From Bacteroidota bacterium (GTDB lineage Bacteria > Bacteroidota > Ignavibacteria > Ignavibacteriales > Ignavibacteriaceae): DNA of 19,117 nt. The stretch spans positions 1 to 19,117 of the forward strand of contig JAJRSV010000006.1 of the NCBI GenBank assembly GCA_024278655.1. The letters run 5' to 3'. Made by a program: the position numbers and the translations under genes. The first letter of the stretch is position 1, and the number at the start of each line of letters is the position of its first letter. Of this stretch, positions 7,330 through 15,934 are shown in pieces. The notes beneath the pieces were generated by a model, which saw only the letters and a list, made by a program, of their open reading frames with translations, ran no database searches and was not told where the DNA came from.

Positions 7330-8460
7330 CTATAAAAGATTTTTTAGTATTTCATCGCAAAGTAAGTACCCCTTTTTAGTTAATCTGATCCGTTCCTTTT
7401 CGAAAACAATTAAATCTTCATCTTTCAACTTTTGAAAATAAGAATAATTTTTATTTATCCAATCACCGTTAAACTTTTTTTTGTATTCTGCCAAATCAAT
7501 TCCTTTGCTTCTTAATGCAAGCATTACATACTCATCGTGCATCTGTTCGGCGGTTAAATGTTCCTCGTTTGCTACGGCGTTTCCTTTTTTATTAATTTCA
7601 CTTATGTATCTTTTCAGGCTTGAAAAATTCCACCAGCGCTTCCCGTTAATAAACGAATGAGAGGAAGTGCCGAGACCGATGTACTCTTTATAACGCCAGT
7701 AAGCATTGTTGTGAATACACTCGTAACCCGGTTTTGTGAAGTTTGAAACCTCGTACTGATAAAATCCTTCCGCTTCGAGATAAACAATCGTTGTTTCATA
7801 AAGGTCGGCGTCGTAATCAACATCCTGCATATTCACTTTTCCGTCCAACACCATTTTATTCAGAATTGTACCTCTTTCGAGAATTAAGCTGTAAGCCGAG
7901 ATATGTTTTACCGGAAGAGTTGTTGCCTGTTTTAAATTACTTAACCATTTGCTTTTTGTTTGCCCGGGCAGATTAAAAATAAGATCGATGCTGATGTTTC
8001 CGAAGCCGGCATCAACCGCATCGTGAACCGTGTTTATAGCAGTTTGCGAATCGTGAATACGGGTGAGAAATTTCAACTCATCATTATGAAACGATTGAAT
8101 ACCAATGCTCAGGCGATTTATTCCCGCTTGTTTGAATAAAAGAAGTTTGTTTTTATCGACTGTACCCGGATTTGTTTCCAGCGTTATTTCGGCATCTTCC
8201 GAAATGTTAAACCGTGATTTCAGATGAGTAATTATTTTAGAAATATAATCCGGTTCCATTAACGATGGTGTGCCGCCGCCGAAAAAAACAGAGATAAACT
8301 TCCGGTTGGCGTTATACTTTTCAGAATAGAAGTTTATCTCTGTTTTAAGTGAACTCAGAAATGCTTCAACATTATCATTGGTTATGATTGAATAAAAATC
8401 ACAATAAATACATTTGTGATCGCAAAAGGGAATGTGGATATATAAAGCTGTCTCTTTCAC
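7330..8460 (-). CDS. hemW: Radical SAM haem chaperone HemW
   Basis: A 376-residue radical SAM protein of normal HemW length. The cluster motif CxxxCxxC is formed by Cys13, Cys17 and Cys20 in HIPFCDHKCIYCDF. The position two after the third Cys is Phe22, where coproporphyrinogen dehydrogenase HemN has a fourth Cys; this and the short N-terminus favour HemW. FFGGGTPSLM at ~59-68 is the SAM-binding glycine motif, and LSIGIQSFHNDEL and YEVSNF are also typical. The C-terminal HemN-type domain is present. HemW binds haem and is thought to deliver it to respiratory proteins; it does not oxidise coproporphyrinogen. The start is GTG at 8460. It is 46 bases after the DUF6588 gene. Confidence 0.95.
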   Translation of the reverse strand: MKETALYIHIPFCDHKCIYCDFYSIITNDNVEAFLSSLKTEINFYSEKYNANRKFISVFFGGGTPSLMEPDYISKIITHLKSRFNISEDAEITLETNPGTVDKNKLLLFKQAGINRLSIGIQSFHNDELKFLTRIHDSQTAINTVHDAVDAGFGNISIDLIFNLPGQTKSKWLSNLKQATTLPVKHISAYSLILERGTILNKMVLDGKVNMQDVDYDADLYETTIVYLEAEGFYQYEVSNFTKPGYECIHNNAYWRYKEYIGLGTSSHSFINGKRWWNFSSLKRYISEINKKGNAVANEEHLTAEQMHDEYVMLALRSKGIDLAEYKKKFNGDWINKNYSYFQKLKDEDLIVFEKERIRLTKKGYLLCDEILKNLL

Positions 8461-8506
8461 ATTTCCGGATCAACTCTCTTAAAATTTCTTCTGTTATTAG
8501 TTTTTA

Positions 8507-9562
8507 TCACATACCTAACGATAATCCCACCGTTAGCGTTTTAATATTTGCGATCTTATAATCGACATTTAAACTTACAACCGGTAAGTTAAGCGAAGCA
8601 CCGATTGTTAAACCTACTGTGTTTACTCCGTCCATATCGAATGCTACTGCAGCAGACTGAGGACCGACCGGAGTATCGAAATTGTATGTATATGTAACCG
8701 ACGTTGTAGAAGTTTCGTATGTTAACCCAACGTAAGGTTCGAATGTAATAATCAAGCCCATAGGTTTACTAAGGTATATACCGAACTGTGTTGACTTATT
8801 TACAAAAATATTTCCGACATCAAGTCGCTGATAAAAGAAACCTAAACCTATATTAACCGGCAACGGGGTTTTAAACCAGAAACCGGGGTTATGTAAAACA
8901 CCAATACCCCAAAGAGAAATTTTACCAATGTCTTTAACGTCAACTCCCGGAAAATATCTGAAAGAAAGCTGGGTTCCTGCAACATTACCGACATCCAACT
9001 GCAGAGCCGGCTGCGGGAAAATTGACAGCCCGTCTAAAAATCCGTTTACACCCGTTAACGTGGTAATAAAGTTACCGATTGTATCACCCTGAATAACCGT
9101 TCCCGGATACTCGACATAAACATTATCGCTTCCGCTGCCGGTTATTGTAGGACCTCCGATTTTAACCAACCATGCGCGGGAAAGTATTTCGCTTTTCAGA
9201 TTATCGTACTGAGGATCGGATGGCGCGAAACCGGATGCCTGCAGTATTTCATCCGCCTGAACTGCCGTATAACGGAATGCCCCGTCGACCGAAAAAGTAC
9301 GGTTGGCATCTTTAAGAAACGAACCGACTGCAATAATTCTTAGCTGCAGATGAAATCCTAACAACGAAGCGGAGGGTACACCGCTTACCCAACCCGAGTT
9401 CATATTCGAACCGTATGCCGAGATGATGGGTTCAACATAAGCAGAAGCCGCATCGGATGAAAGGTGCGATAATGTTTCTTCGAGTGATTGTGCATTTAAA
9501 TTAATAACTGCCAATAACAGGATAGAAACGGAAATAACAAATTTTCGTAAAAAGTTTTTCAT
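8507..9562 (-). CDS. DUF6588-type envelope protein, probable outer-membrane beta-barrel
   Basis: A 351-residue exported protein. Residues 1-24 are a signal peptide with a basic start and NLNA cleavage site before Gln25. After ~180 the sequence becomes a series of alternating, Gly- and aromatic-rich strands, for example LSLWGIGVLHNPGFWF-like, VNIGLGFFYQRLDVG, FGIYLSKPMGLIITFEPYVGL and VSLNVDYKIAN, ending in TLTVGLSLGM. That pattern suggests a beta-barrel in the outer membrane. The layout is familiar from DUF6588 proteins of Bacteroidota, whose function is unknown. The start has GGAG about seven bases upstream. It lies between recN and hemW with gaps of 48 and 46 bases, so the four genes may be one operon, although the functions do not obviously connect. 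Confidence 0.82.
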   Translation of the reverse strand: MKNFLRKFVISVSILLLAVINLNAQSLEETLSHLSSDAASAYVEPIISAYGSNMNSGWVSGVPSASLLGFHLQLRIIAVGSFLKDANRTFSVDGAFRYTAVQADEILQASGFAPSDPQYDNLKSEILSRAWLVKIGGPTITGSGSDNVYVEYPGTVIQGDTIGNFITTLTGVNGFLDGLSIFPQPALQLDVGNVAGTQLSFRYFPGVDVKDIGKISLWGIGVLHNPGFWFKTPLPVNIGLGFFYQRLDVGNIFVNKSTQFGIYLSKPMGLIITFEPYVGLTYETSTTSVTYTYNFDTPVGPQSAAVAFDMDGVNTVGLTIGASLNLPVVSLNVDYKIANIKTLTVGLSLGM

Positions 9563-9610
9563 TTCTTTCTCCTTTTGTTAAGTATAAAAAACAATAAAGT
9601 TATTATAAAC

Positions 9611-11317
9611 TCATTCAATACCCATTAACTGTTTAGCGCCGCTTATACTTGCTTCGGTTATTTCCTCACCGCTCATTAATCTTGCCACTTCGTTAATACG
9701 TTCTTCTTCGTTCAGCTCTCTTATATTGCTTACTACCCTATCGCCCTTTTCAACTTTTTCAACAGTGTAATGATGATCGGCAACGCCTGCAATTTGCGGA
9801 AGATGAGTTATGGCAATTATCTGATGAAAACCGGCAAGCTCTTTTAGAGCGGTTCCAACTTTCTGAGCAATTCTTCCGCTTATTCCGGTATCAATCTCAT
9901 CAAAAATCAGAAGCGGAAGCTTATCGCTTTTGGCAAGAATTGTTTTAAGCGAAAGCATTATTCTCGAAACCTCGCCGCCCGAAGCAACTTTAGCAAGCGG
10001 TTTGGGATCCTCTCCCGGATTGGTGGAAATGTAAAACTCAACTTTGTCTATTCCGTCGTAATTGTATTTTAACTTTCTGCCGGCGACGGTTAGAAACGGT
10101 TGACCTTCCGCTTGTACTTCTTCGTTTGAAATACGTACTTCGAAATTCGGTGATGATATGCCCAACGACTGAATTACTTTTTCGATTTCCTTCTTTACCT
10201 TTACTGCGGTTTCTTTTCTCTTCTTCGAGAGTTTTAAGGCAACGGTGCCAGCTTCTTTACGAAGCTTTTCCAACCGGCTTTGCAGCTCATTAATTTTTTC
10301 GCCGAAGTTTTCCGCCAGTTCGAATTCCCTGCCGATAATTTTTCTGTGTTCTATTACGGCTTTTATCGAGCCGCCGTATTTTTTCTTTAGCATGTTTATT
10401 GATGCAAGCCGTTCTCTTTTTGCCTCGACTTCTTCGGGGTTGATATCGATTTTATCTCCGTAACTTCTAACAAACGAAGCAATATCATTTATAAGTGCAA
10501 GTACGGTTTCCGTTTCGTTTGCCGGTTCCGAAAAGTTTTTATCTATCGTCTGAAGTTTTTCCAAAGCATTTTTTACTTTTACTATCGAATCGTGCACGGA
10601 GTTATCGGATTCGTAAAGAAGGTTATAGATATCGTTTGTCAGTTCGGCAAGCTGTTCCGAGTTTTCAAGAATGTTCAACTCTTCTATTAGTTTATCATCT
10701 TCGTTTTCTTCGGGCGAAACAGAATCAATCTCTTTTATCTGAAACCCGTAAATTTCTTTCTTCTCTTTTAATGCTGCTTCTTTATCAATTAACCGGTTCA
10801 GTTCTTTCGTGGTATCTGTTAACTGTTTGTAAAGCTCTTTGTAATTATTTATAACTTCGTTGTAATTTCCGAAGTTGTCGAGAAACTCAATGTGTGTTTC
10901 GGTTCTTAACAAAGATTGATGCTCATGCTGTCCGTGCAAATCTACAAGAAGATTCCCCAATTCTTTTATAGTGGAAAGAGAAGTCGGCGTATCGTTAACA
11001 AAACACCTGTTAGAACCTTTCAATGAAATCTCTCTTCGTACTATAAGCTCCGGTTCAAAATCAATTTCGTTCTCTTCCAATATTTCTTTTACTTTATTAT
11101 TTCCTTCCACGTCGAATATTCCTTCGACTACAGATTTCTTAGCGCCCTTTCGTACTACTTCGGTCGATGCTCTTTCACCAAGCAATAAGCTCATCGCATC
11201 AACTAATATGGATTTGCCGGCGCCTGTTTCTCCGGTAATAATATTCAGTCCTTTACCGAACTCAACAAATATATGATCGATTAAAGCGTAGTCTTTTATT
11301 TCAAGTGTTTTAAGCAT
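9611..11317 (-). CDS. recN: DNA repair ATPase RecN
   Basis: A 568-residue SMC-like ATPase of usual RecN length. Walker A GETGAGKS is at 29-36, the HGQHEHQ motif at 128-134, a long coiled coil at ~150-380 with a central part, the ABC signature ASGGE at 445-449, Walker B LLIFDEID at 469-476 and the ITHLPQIA H-loop at 503-510. RecN acts in the cytoplasm on double-strand breaks, helping RecA-dependent repair and chromosome cohesion. All ATPase motifs are intact. It is the first gene of a minus-strand run with the DUF6588 gene, hemW and the symporter. No ribosome binding site or SOS box is clear in the upstream region. Confidence 0.97.
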   Translation of the reverse strand: MLKTLEIKDYALIDHIFVEFGKGLNIITGETGAGKSILVDAMSLLLGERASTEVVRKGAKKSVVEGIFDVEGNNKVKEILEENEIDFEPELIVRREISLKGSNRCFVNDTPTSLSTIKELGNLLVDLHGQHEHQSLLRTETHIEFLDNFGNYNEVINNYKELYKQLTDTTKELNRLIDKEAALKEKKEIYGFQIKEIDSVSPEENEDDKLIEELNILENSEQLAELTNDIYNLLYESDNSVHDSIVKVKNALEKLQTIDKNFSEPANETETVLALINDIASFVRSYGDKIDINPEEVEAKRERLASINMLKKKYGGSIKAVIEHRKIIGREFELAENFGEKINELQSRLEKLRKEAGTVALKLSKKRKETAVKVKKEIEKVIQSLGISSPNFEVRISNEEVQAEGQPFLTVAGRKLKYNYDGIDKVEFYISTNPGEDPKPLAKVASGGEVSRIMLSLKTILAKSDKLPLLIFDEIDTGISGRIAQKVGTALKELAGFHQIIAITHLPQIAGVADHHYTVEKVEKGDRVVSNIRELNEEERINEVARLMSGEEITEASISGAKQLMGIE

Positions 11318-11690
11318 AAACCGTGTGTTATTTGATGTGATTAAAATAATTTATTTAACCAGCAAATTCAAAAGAAATTAAAACGATTTTATAAGAACCG
11401 GAATGCCGAAGAAGTTTGTCCGTCGGGCATATCCGTTTATATTAAATAAATAAAACATGCAGGTAAATATTACTTGATTTGTTCCTGCCATAGAGATAAT
11501 GAAAATTTATAAAAAGAAAGTAATTTTTTGATTGTCTCATTTTAAACGAATTGCGGGATAAACGGCTAAAAGCAGAATCTCAACTGTACGTAATTGAATC
11601 ATCCGGCTTCGAAATTATTCTGAAAAATGGCTGCCTTGGTATAAAATTTGAGTTTATGACTTTTTTATCGCCAATAATGGCAAGGATAGA
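11318..11690. other. Divergent gene-free region between recN and the pilin-like gene
   Basis: 373 AT-rich bases carrying leader sequences for both flanking genes. No ORF longer than ten codons with a ribosome binding site is seen. An imperfect hairpin (ATGCC...GGCAT, 11403-11430) is present. TATAAAATTTG at ~11640-11650 could be the -10 region for the pilin-like gene, but has no clear -35 and misses the TAnnTTTG box by one base. Confidence 0.5.
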
Positions 11691-12176
11691 ATGGGCCAGC
11701 AGCAACTCTTATTAATAGTACTCGGAATCATCATTGCAGCAATTGCAGTTGCAGTGGGGTTAACCCTATTCAGTGTTAACAGCATTAAAGCGAACAGAGA
11801 TGCCGTTACCATCGACTGCGTTACGCTTGCAACATTAGCACAGGAATATTACAAAAAGCCGAAATCTTTTGGAGGCGGCGGAAGATCGTTTTCCGGCTGG
11901 CAGATACCTATCAACTTAACCTCGACGGCTGACGGCACATTCCAGGCAACCGTTAGTCCTGCCGAAGTTTTAATTGTAGGAACCGGTGTTGAAAAGGAAT
12001 TGAACGGAGACGAGATAAAAATTCAGGTAAGAGTGTATGCCGATTCGTATACTATCCTTTCGGGTGATGGCGATGGAGGCAGCGGCGGAGGCGGTGAGGG
12101 TGAAGGGGGCGGTGGCGACGGAGACGGAGATGATGATGGCGGCGGCGGTAATGGAGACGATGACGATGATGATTAA
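11691..12176 (+). CDS. Pilin-like small membrane protein with Gly/Asp-rich tail
   Basis: A 161-residue protein. Residues ~6-27 form one hydrophobic helix immediately after MGQQQ, followed by an amphipathic stretch with ANRDAVT...LAQEYYKKP and then a Gly-rich turn GGGGRSFSGW. This plan (N-terminal helix continuing into a globular domain with a YY-K-P motif) resembles type IV pilins or pseudopilins, but the prepilin cleavage motif and Glu5 are absent. Residues ~73-123 are a small beta domain ending in YTILSG. Residues 125-161 contain only Gly, Asp, Glu, Ser and Asn and end in six Asp. The codons for Gly and Asp are mixed (GGC, GGA, GGT; GAT, GAC), so this is not a simple recent DNA repeat. Start: AAGGA four bases before ATG. 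No pilus genes are nearby. Confidence 0.85.
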   Translation: MGQQQLLLIVLGIIIAAIAVAVGLTLFSVNSIKANRDAVTIDCVTLATLAQEYYKKPKSFGGGGRSFSGWQIPINLTSTADGTFQATVSPAEVLIVGTGVEKELNGDEIKIQVRVYADSYTILSGDGDGGSGGGGEGEGGGGDGDGDDDGGGGNGDDDDDD

Positions 12177-12210
12177 TAGTTGTCTGCTTGGCTTCCGCTA
12201 ATTTTGTTTT

Positions 12211-12747
12211 TTATGAGAGGGAAAGTTTCTTCCCGATTAAAAAAACTCCGCAGATTGTTTTCGCATCCACAATTTCACCGGCTATTATTTTTTCTTCGAT
12301 TTCATCAAGCCCGAACAAGTGCATTTGCATTCCTTCCTCACCTTCTTCCCTGTTATGATTTCCTTCAACCAAATTTTGTGCAGCATAAATATGAAGCACT
12401 TCGGTGCAATATCCCGGTGCCGTATAAATTTCGCCGAGTTTTGTAACATTACCGGAACGGTAACCGGTCTCTTCTTCAAGTTCTCTAACGGCGCAAACAT
12501 ACGGGTCTTCGCCCTTATCTAATTTACCGGCGGGCAGTTCCAGCAGTTCCTTTTGAAAAGGATATCTGAATTGAGTTACCATCACAATTTTTCCATCGTT
12601 AGTAACAGGCACAATAACCGCACCGCCCGGATGCACGGCAACTTCGCGAATGGAGTTGTTACCGCTGTTGTATTCAATCTCGTCAACTTTAAGGTCGAAT
12701 ACTTTTCCTTTATAAAGAATGTTGCTTTTGAGGAGTTTGAAGTTCAT
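12211..12747 (-). CDS. Nudix hydrolase, probably ADP-ribose pyrophosphatase
   Basis: A 178-residue cytoplasmic enzyme. The Nudix box is complete: Gly74, Glu80, then Arg88-Glu89 and Glu92-Glu93 in RELEEETGY, fitting Gx5Ex7REUxEExGU, which binds Mg and the diphosphate. The N-terminal strands with GGAVIVPV at ~41-48 and VTQFRYPFQKELLELPAGK before the box match the ADP-ribose pyrophosphatase (NudF/YffH) group; PGYCTE after the box corresponds to the usual PGFsdE-type loop. Likely reaction: ADP-ribose to AMP and ribose 5-phosphate. It follows the DUF1232 gene on the same strand by 71 bases, and converges with the pilin-like gene, 34 bases apart. Substrate is inferred from family resemblance only. 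Confidence 0.92.
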   Translation of the reverse strand: MNFKLLKSNILYKGKVFDLKVDEIEYNSGNNSIREVAVHPGGAVIVPVTNDGKIVMVTQFRYPFQKELLELPAGKLDKGEDPYVCAVRELEEETGYRSGNVTKLGEIYTAPGYCTEVLHIYAAQNLVEGNHNREEGEEGMQMHLFGLDEIEEKIIAGEIVDAKTICGVFLIGKKLSLS

Positions 12748-12818
12748 CGGACAAATCTTTCCCGGAGGGATAGTTTCTTAATTTGTGTAATAAGATAAAA
12801 CTCTTTTCTTTTTAATAA

Positions 12819-13229
12819 TCATACCCTGTAATCCGGCTCGTAATAAGGAACCAACTCGCTGCCTAAAAACTTAAGCAGTGCCGCTATTACTCCCAAATCA
12901 TCAAGATAACCGAAAAGCGGTGCAAAATCCGGGATTGTATCGATGGGTGAAATAAAATAGATTAGTGCGGCAATGATAATTGCTTTTCTGTACCAGCCGA
13001 CCTGCGGGTCTTTCATATAATTGTATAATGCTTTTATATCTTTTGCGAATGAAATTTTCTTGCCGCTTTTTTCCAATTTGTGCCAAAGATTTTCCTCAAC
13101 ATATTCTACTTTCGGCTCGTACTCCTTTTTTATCTCTTCTTCGGTTTTGTTCGCCAAGTCGAGTTCGTTCAATTCATCGAACTCATCGAATATTTTTTCG
13201 TTCTCTATATTTTTAATTTCGTCGTTCAT
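12819..13229 (-). CDS. DUF1232 (YkvA-type) membrane protein
   Basis: A 136-residue protein with an acidic, charged first half (~1-55) and a DUF1232 domain at ~75-115. The domain signature is plain: WYRKAIIIAALIYFISPIDT with IPDFAP and GYLDDLG. This is one hydrophobic helix plus a Pro/Asp-rich turn; members are small membrane-associated proteins of unknown role. GGAG lies eight bases before the ATG. It is upstream of the Nudix gene on the same strand and divergent from the methyltransferase gene. Confidence 0.93.
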   Translation of the reverse strand: MNDEIKNIENEKIFDEFDELNELDLANKTEEEIKKEYEPKVEYVEENLWHKLEKSGKKISFAKDIKALYNYMKDPQVGWYRKAIIIAALIYFISPIDTIPDFAPLFGYLDDLGVIAALLKFLGSELVPYYEPDYRV

Positions 13230-13371
13230 TGTGTATCTCCTTTTTAATTCGTTCCCCGTAAAAATTAAAGGTATAAGTAAAGAACCGGTTCAAAAATAGC
13301 AGAAGCCGAAACCAAAGGCAATTTAATGTTTTGTACCTTAATATGTAATTCAAACTCATCATTAGAATAGC

Positions 13372-13379
13372 TAACTTTG
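13372..13379 (+). promoter_or_regulatory. TAnnTTTG -7 box upstream of the methyltransferase gene
   Basis: TAACTTTG fits the Bacteroidota -7 consensus exactly and lies 24 bases before ATG 13404. No TTTG or TTG is at the expected -33 distance. If real, it rules out the in-frame TTG at 13377 as the start. Confidence 0.35.
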
Positions 13380-13403
13380 AAAACAAAAAATAATTCTGTT
13401 AGT

Positions 13404-14114
13404 ATGAGTGAAAAGCAAAAAATATTGTTACCGGGCGGAACCGGACAGTTTAATCATCTTATTAAATATGCCGGCTTAAATGAGAAGCAGGTTCTTATTA
13501 TAGGCGCTAACAGCGAAGCTTTAGCCAGAATGTTTTTGAACAAAAAAGCTTCCGCCGTTAAAATAATAGTTGATGATTACGATTCGCTGCTAAATTCAAG
13601 GTTGATACTTAAAAAAGATGATATACCGGTAAGATTGATGGAATACGATAACACCGATTTCAACAAGGGTTCATTCGATATCGTTTACTCGCAGGCAGGT
13701 ATTTCAACTCCGGTAAGGAATAAAGTAATTAAAGAGATAAAGAGAATAGTAAAGCCGGATGGAGTTATATCAATTGGTGAAATTGTAAGTTTAAAACATC
13801 CCGTTCCGCAATTCGTTACCGACGTTTGGGAGTTAAACGGTATCGATGCATTAAATATGGACGACCTGAAGGAATTTTATACCTCGAAAAATTTGGAAGT
13901 GCTCGATATGAGAAATCTTTCCGGCACATTGAGTGAGTTTTATAAACAAATAAAAGAACTTGTAAGTAAAAAAGGCGGAGATATTCCGGTTGGCGAGGAA
14001 TCATACTACAAAAAATTGATAAAAAGAATTGTGCACGAAGCGAATGCATATCTTAAACTTGGCGGCGATAAGTATATGGGTTTTGTTTCTATAATTATGA
14101 GGAATAAAAGTTGA
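13404..14114 (+). CDS. Class I SAM-dependent methyltransferase, substrate unknown
   Basis: A 236-residue cytoplasmic protein. Start ATG 13404 is preferred; TTG 13377 is in frame but lies in a promoter-like box and neither has a ribosome binding site. The fold order is that of a Rossmann methyltransferase: strand 1 VLIIGANSEALA at ~30-41 in place of a canonical GxGxG, an acidic end of strand 2 (IIVDDYD), strand 4 FDIVYSQAGI, and the helix-strand EIKRIVKPDGVISIGEI typical of Methyltransf_11/25. The C-terminal third is Lys-rich. Its stop overlaps the start of the RlmD-like gene (TTGA), so the two are translationally coupled, which suggests a shared regulation and perhaps an RNA or ribosome-related role. 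Substrate is not identifiable. Confidence 0.8.
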   Translation: MSEKQKILLPGGTGQFNHLIKYAGLNEKQVLIIGANSEALARMFLNKKASAVKIIVDDYDSLLNSRLILKKDDIPVRLMEYDNTDFNKGSFDIVYSQAGISTPVRNKVIKEIKRIVKPDGVISIGEIVSLKHPVPQFVTDVWELNGIDALNMDDLKEFYTSKNLEVLDMRNLSGTLSEFYKQIKELVSKKGGDIPVGEESYYKKLIKRIVHEANAYLKLGGDKYMGFVSIIMRNKS

Positions 14115-15568
14115 AAAAAGGCGATACAATAGAGTTGAGAATTACCGGTTACGCTTTTGAAGGCAAGGGCGTGGCAAAAATCAATAAGAGTTTAATTAAA
14201 CCCAACCCGGATTTAACCGAAGCTGAGAGACGAAAAGAAAACTACGTTGTGTTTGTCGAAGGTGCGTACCCGGGTGATGTTGTTGTTGCACAGTTAAGAA
14301 AAATAAAGGGTTCTTTTGCGGAAGCTAAAGCGATTGAAATAGTAAAGAAGTCGGTCTTCCGAACCGAGCCGCGCTGTAAACACTTTGGTGTGTGCGGCGG
14401 ATGTAAGCAGCAGGATTTAAGGTACGAGAAACAGCTTTATTTCAAACAACAGCAGGTTAAAGAAGTATTCAAACACATTGGCAATCTTACCGAATATAAA
14501 TTTGAAGACATTATCCCATCGGAACGTTTATACTTTTACAGAAATAAGATGGAATTTTCCTTTGCTGTAAAAAGATGGCTCACACCGGAAGAGATAGGAA
14601 CAGATGAAGTAATCGACCGGAGCTTTGCTCTCGGATTTCATATTCCACGAATTTACGATAAGGTTTTGGATATTGAAGAATGTTATTTACAGTCAGATGT
14701 CACATCTGATATTGTTAATTTTACCAGGGATTTTTTCAAATCGAAAAACACACCTGTTTATTCAACGGAAACACATACCGGGTTTTTAAGACATCTTGTT
14801 ATAAGAGTTTCGCATCATTCAAAGGATTTAATGGTTAATCTTGTTACCAGTAAAGAAGATGATGTTTTGATGAATGAATACAAGGAAAAATTGCTTGAAA
14901 AAATTCCCGAAGTCACTACAGTGATTAACAACATCAATCAGAAAAAAGCATCGATTGCTGTTGGTGATTATGAAAAAGTTCTGCACGGACCTGGTTACAT
15001 AAGCGATAAAATCGGTAAATATAAATTTAGAATCAGTGCAAACTCATTTTTTCAGACGAACACTCTGCAGGCGGAAAAACTTTACGGCACTGCACTCGGA
15101 TTTGCAAATCTTTCCGGCGATGAAGTTGTTTACGACCTTTACTCGGGTGCCGGAACAATTTCAATTTTTGTTTCGGAATATGCTAAAAAAATATACGCAT
15201 TTGAAAACGTAATATCGGCATTAGAAGACGCGGAGCAGAATGCAAAGATGAATAATATAAACAACGTTGAGTTTATCGGTGCTGATTTATACAAAACATT
15301 CATTCCGGTTGTTGAGGAAAAACAACTGCCCAAACCGGATGTGGTTATAATCGATCCGCCGAGAAGCGGTATGCACAAAAATACAGTTAAGGATGTTGTT
15401 GCGCTTAACCCGGGCAGAATTGTTTACGTAAGCTGTAATCCAACAACGCAGGCACGTGATGTTGCGATGTTTGTTAGCAAAGGATATAAACTAATTAAAA
15501 TGCGACCGGTAGATATGTTCCCGCATACTTATCATATAGAAAATGTGGCGTTGCTGGAAAAGATTTGA
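14111..15568 (+). CDS. rlmD: 23S rRNA (uracil-5-)-methyltransferase, RlmD/TrmA family
   Basis: A 485-residue RNA methyltransferase. It begins with a TRAM RNA-binding domain (~1-80). Cys89, Cys95, Cys98 and Cys191 are placed as the four ligands of the [4Fe-4S] cluster of this family. The catalytic domain has the SAM site YDLYSGAGTIS at 341-351, DPPRSG at 415-420, nucleophile Cys442 in VSCNPTT and base Glu477 in HIENVALLE; the 35-residue spacing of Cys and Glu equals that of E. coli RumA (C389/E424). It methylates C5 of a uridine in 23S rRNA, probably U1939, though U747 or a tRNA target cannot be excluded. Start is TTG 14111, supported by GAGGA seven bases upstream and by a TTGA overlap with the previous stop. 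Confidence 0.93.
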   Translation: MKKGDTIELRITGYAFEGKGVAKINKSLIKPNPDLTEAERRKENYVVFVEGAYPGDVVVAQLRKIKGSFAEAKAIEIVKKSVFRTEPRCKHFGVCGGCKQQDLRYEKQLYFKQQQVKEVFKHIGNLTEYKFEDIIPSERLYFYRNKMEFSFAVKRWLTPEEIGTDEVIDRSFALGFHIPRIYDKVLDIEECYLQSDVTSDIVNFTRDFFKSKNTPVYSTETHTGFLRHLVIRVSHHSKDLMVNLVTSKEDDVLMNEYKEKLLEKIPEVTTVINNINQKKASIAVGDYEKVLHGPGYISDKIGKYKFRISANSFFQTNTLQAEKLYGTALGFANLSGDEVVYDLYSGAGTISIFVSEYAKKIYAFENVISALEDAEQNAKMNNINNVEFIGADLYKTFIPVVEEKQLPKPDVVIIDPPRSGMHKNTVKDVVALNPGRIVYVSCNPTTQARDVAMFVSKGYKLIKMRPVDMFPHTYHIENVALLEKI

Positions 15569-15577
15569 TAACAGGAC

Positions 15578-15934
15578 TTACTCAACTCTGTTACGTATTC
15601 TAATATTCTCCTTCGTTATAACTGAGAAAGAGTTTTCAATCTTAGATGAGTGATTTATTATAAAATCTCTTATGAGTATTTGTTTTTCTTTTATTGAGCA
15701 GCCATGGAGTCTGATTAAGATCACACCTGAGTTGACTAATTTTCTTCTGAAAACTAATTCTCCGAAATCTTTGTCGGAAGTAATTAGTATTGCTGTATTA
15801 TCGTTGGCAAGTTTAAGAACTTTATCATCGTCTATCCCCGGACTTGTTTCAGGAATATAGATGACATCGTAACCTTCCCCGCGAAGAGCATCCACTATCT
15901 GCCGATCTATATTTTCGTCTGCTAAAAATTTCAA
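15578..15934 (-). CDS. DUF5615 PIN-like toxin of a type II toxin-antitoxin pair
   Basis: A 118-residue PIN-fold protein. It begins FLADENIDRQIV with the first acidic site (Asp6, Glu7), and has ILITSDKDFGEL at ~49-60 giving Asp54 and Asp56, then GVILIRLHG. This is the DUF5615 arrangement, usually paired with DUF433, and presumed to be a metal-dependent RNase. Only a TTG at 15934 can start the frame with this N-terminus; it overlaps the antitoxin stop as TTGA. There is no ribosome binding site of its own, so translation is probably coupled. It converges with the RlmD-like gene, ten bases apart. RNase activity is inferred from family. Confidence 0.92.
   Translation of the reverse strand: MKFLADENIDRQIVDALRGEGYDVIYIPETSPGIDDDKVLKLANDNTAILITSDKDFGELVFRRKLVNSGVILIRLHGCSIKEKQILIRDFIINHSSKIENSFSVITKENIRIRNRVE

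Noticed and set aside
10495..10854. 119-codon plus-strand frame opposite recN
   Set aside because: RecN is unmistakable on the minus strand; this frame has no recognisable features and is a shadow.
11403..11430. ATGCC/GGCAT hairpin as a terminator
   Set aside because: Stem is short with a bulge, there is no T-run, and it lies between divergent genes where no terminator is expected.
12060..12175. Gly/Asp coding tail looked like a DNA microsatellite or tandem repeat
   Set aside because: Codons are mixed and no fixed unit repeats; it is explained by the encoded low-complexity protein tail.
12180..12446. 88-codon plus-strand frame downstream of the pilin-like gene
   Set aside because: Lies opposite the Nudix gene, whose Nudix box is complete; composition is that of antisense reading.
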